Assembly: GCF_000220395.1 (NCBI RefSeq) | Contig: NW_004086799.1 | Coordinates: 1-62,233 of the forward strand | Reading direction: 5' to 3' | Length of the DNA stretch: 62,233 nucleotides | DNA from: Ichthyophthirius multifiliis | Lineage: Eukaryota; Ciliophora; Oligohymenophorea; Hymenostomatida | Shown: positions 61,720-62,233 of the stretch, piece after piece | Numbering within the stretch: position 1 is the stretch's first letter | How the letters are laid out: each line of letters opens with the position of its first letter | Made by a program: the position numbers and the translations under genes | Notes under the pieces: model-generated | What the model was told of the DNA's origin: nothing | Database searches by the model: none | Seen by the model: the letters and a program-made list of their open reading frames with translations, nothing else

Positions 61720-62233
61720 TCATATTTATATGTTATTTATTTTTTAAATAAATAAAAAAAATTATTTAAATATTTTTTTTATTTATTTAATAAATTGATT
61801 TTTCAAATTGTACTTTTTTTTAACAATAAACATATATATAACTTTGATTTTGTTATTATTATTCAGCTTATTTATTTAATATATTATATAAAAGATTATT
61901 TATATTTCTTTTTAATATTTGATTAGAATAAATAATTACTTTTTATATATATATATATATTTCTTCTTTATATTCACATTATTTTAACTTATATCTTTTA
62001 ATTTTTTTTATATTCTATATTTTTATTTTCCAAAAAAAATTTTTTGTACATCTAATCTTTACTATTTTTTTGTTCTTAAATTTTATGCATGTATTTCTAC
62101 TACTATTAATTCTTTAGTACGTTAAAATATCTTCTTTTGTGTTTTTCTCATATCTTCTTATGAATTTAAAGGTTTCTTCTAATATTTTAATTTTAAAATT
62201 TTATTTAAAAAAAATTAATTATATAATTAATGG
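61720..62233 (-). CDS. Partial gene entering from the right edge
   Basis: Minus-strand frame without ATG that continues past base 62233. Its best part (about 62060-62200) reads KILEETFKFIRRYEKNTKED then ILTYQRINSSRNTCIKFKNK, with ordinary codon composition. Downstream it fades into Lys/Ile/Asn-rich sequence before TGA at 61722-61720, so the true 3' end or an intron may lie near 61980. No function assigned. Confidence 0.35.

Overview
This is nuclear DNA of an oligohymenophorean ciliate that reads TAA and TAG as glutamine and uses only TGA as stop. The proof is in the histones. The H3 gene (46405-46815) carries in-frame TAA at seven positions where H3 has an invariant Gln, and the H4 gene has one TAA at the Gln of its C-terminal [12 protein letters not shown]. 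Base composition is extremely AT-rich (roughly 85% by eye). Introns are short (mostly 35-65 nt), GT-AG and often end in AAAAAG or TTTAG. This fits a macronuclear scaffold of an Ichthyophthirius- or Tetrahymena-like species; Ichthyophthirius is my guess from composition. Standard-code ORFs are nearly useless here, so the genes below were rebuilt by reading TAA/TAG as Gln and looking for TGA, splice signals and family motifs.

Layout. 0-11 kb: a membrane protein tail; an FMC1-like mitochondrial assembly factor; a Dpy-30/GAF radial-spoke (RSP2-like) protein; proteasome subunit Rpn3/PSMD3; a TFIID histone-fold (TAF8-like) protein; a PX-domain sorting nexin; and the dynein assembly factor DNAAF1/ODA7. 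12-25 kb: tRNA-Thr(CGU); a long mitochondrial-looking helical protein; a Vps3/Vps39-type CORVET/HOPS tether; a small membrane protein; a secreted Cys-rich protein; and farnesyltransferase beta. 25-38 kb: the bridge-like lipid transfer protein ATG2; an ankyrin-repeat protein fused to an Rrp6-like 3'-5' exonuclease; and two coiled-coil proteins. 38-45 kb: a 121-bp tandem repeat next to a GC-rich island that looks like a structured RNA gene; an AT desert with an AATTA array; a TPR-type protein; and a 428-bp segment with inverted ends. 45.7-46.8 kb: a divergent H4/H3 histone pair. 48-62 kb: an Asn/Gln-rich protein, small membrane proteins, a putative myristoylated/palmitoylated 82-aa protein, mitochondrial aspartate aminotransferase, a TPR protein, and fragments at the right edge.

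The genes do not form operons or one pathway. They are ordinary housekeeping, ciliary and endomembrane genes in both orientations, separated by AT-rich spacers. No virus-like element, LTR element or CRISPR array was recognised.

A pervasive oddity is that many otherwise good genes break reading frame, nearly always as if one base were missing and mostly inside A/T runs. I read this as systematic homopolymer under-calling in the assembly rather than pseudogenes, but programmed -1 frameshifting is not excluded for single sites.
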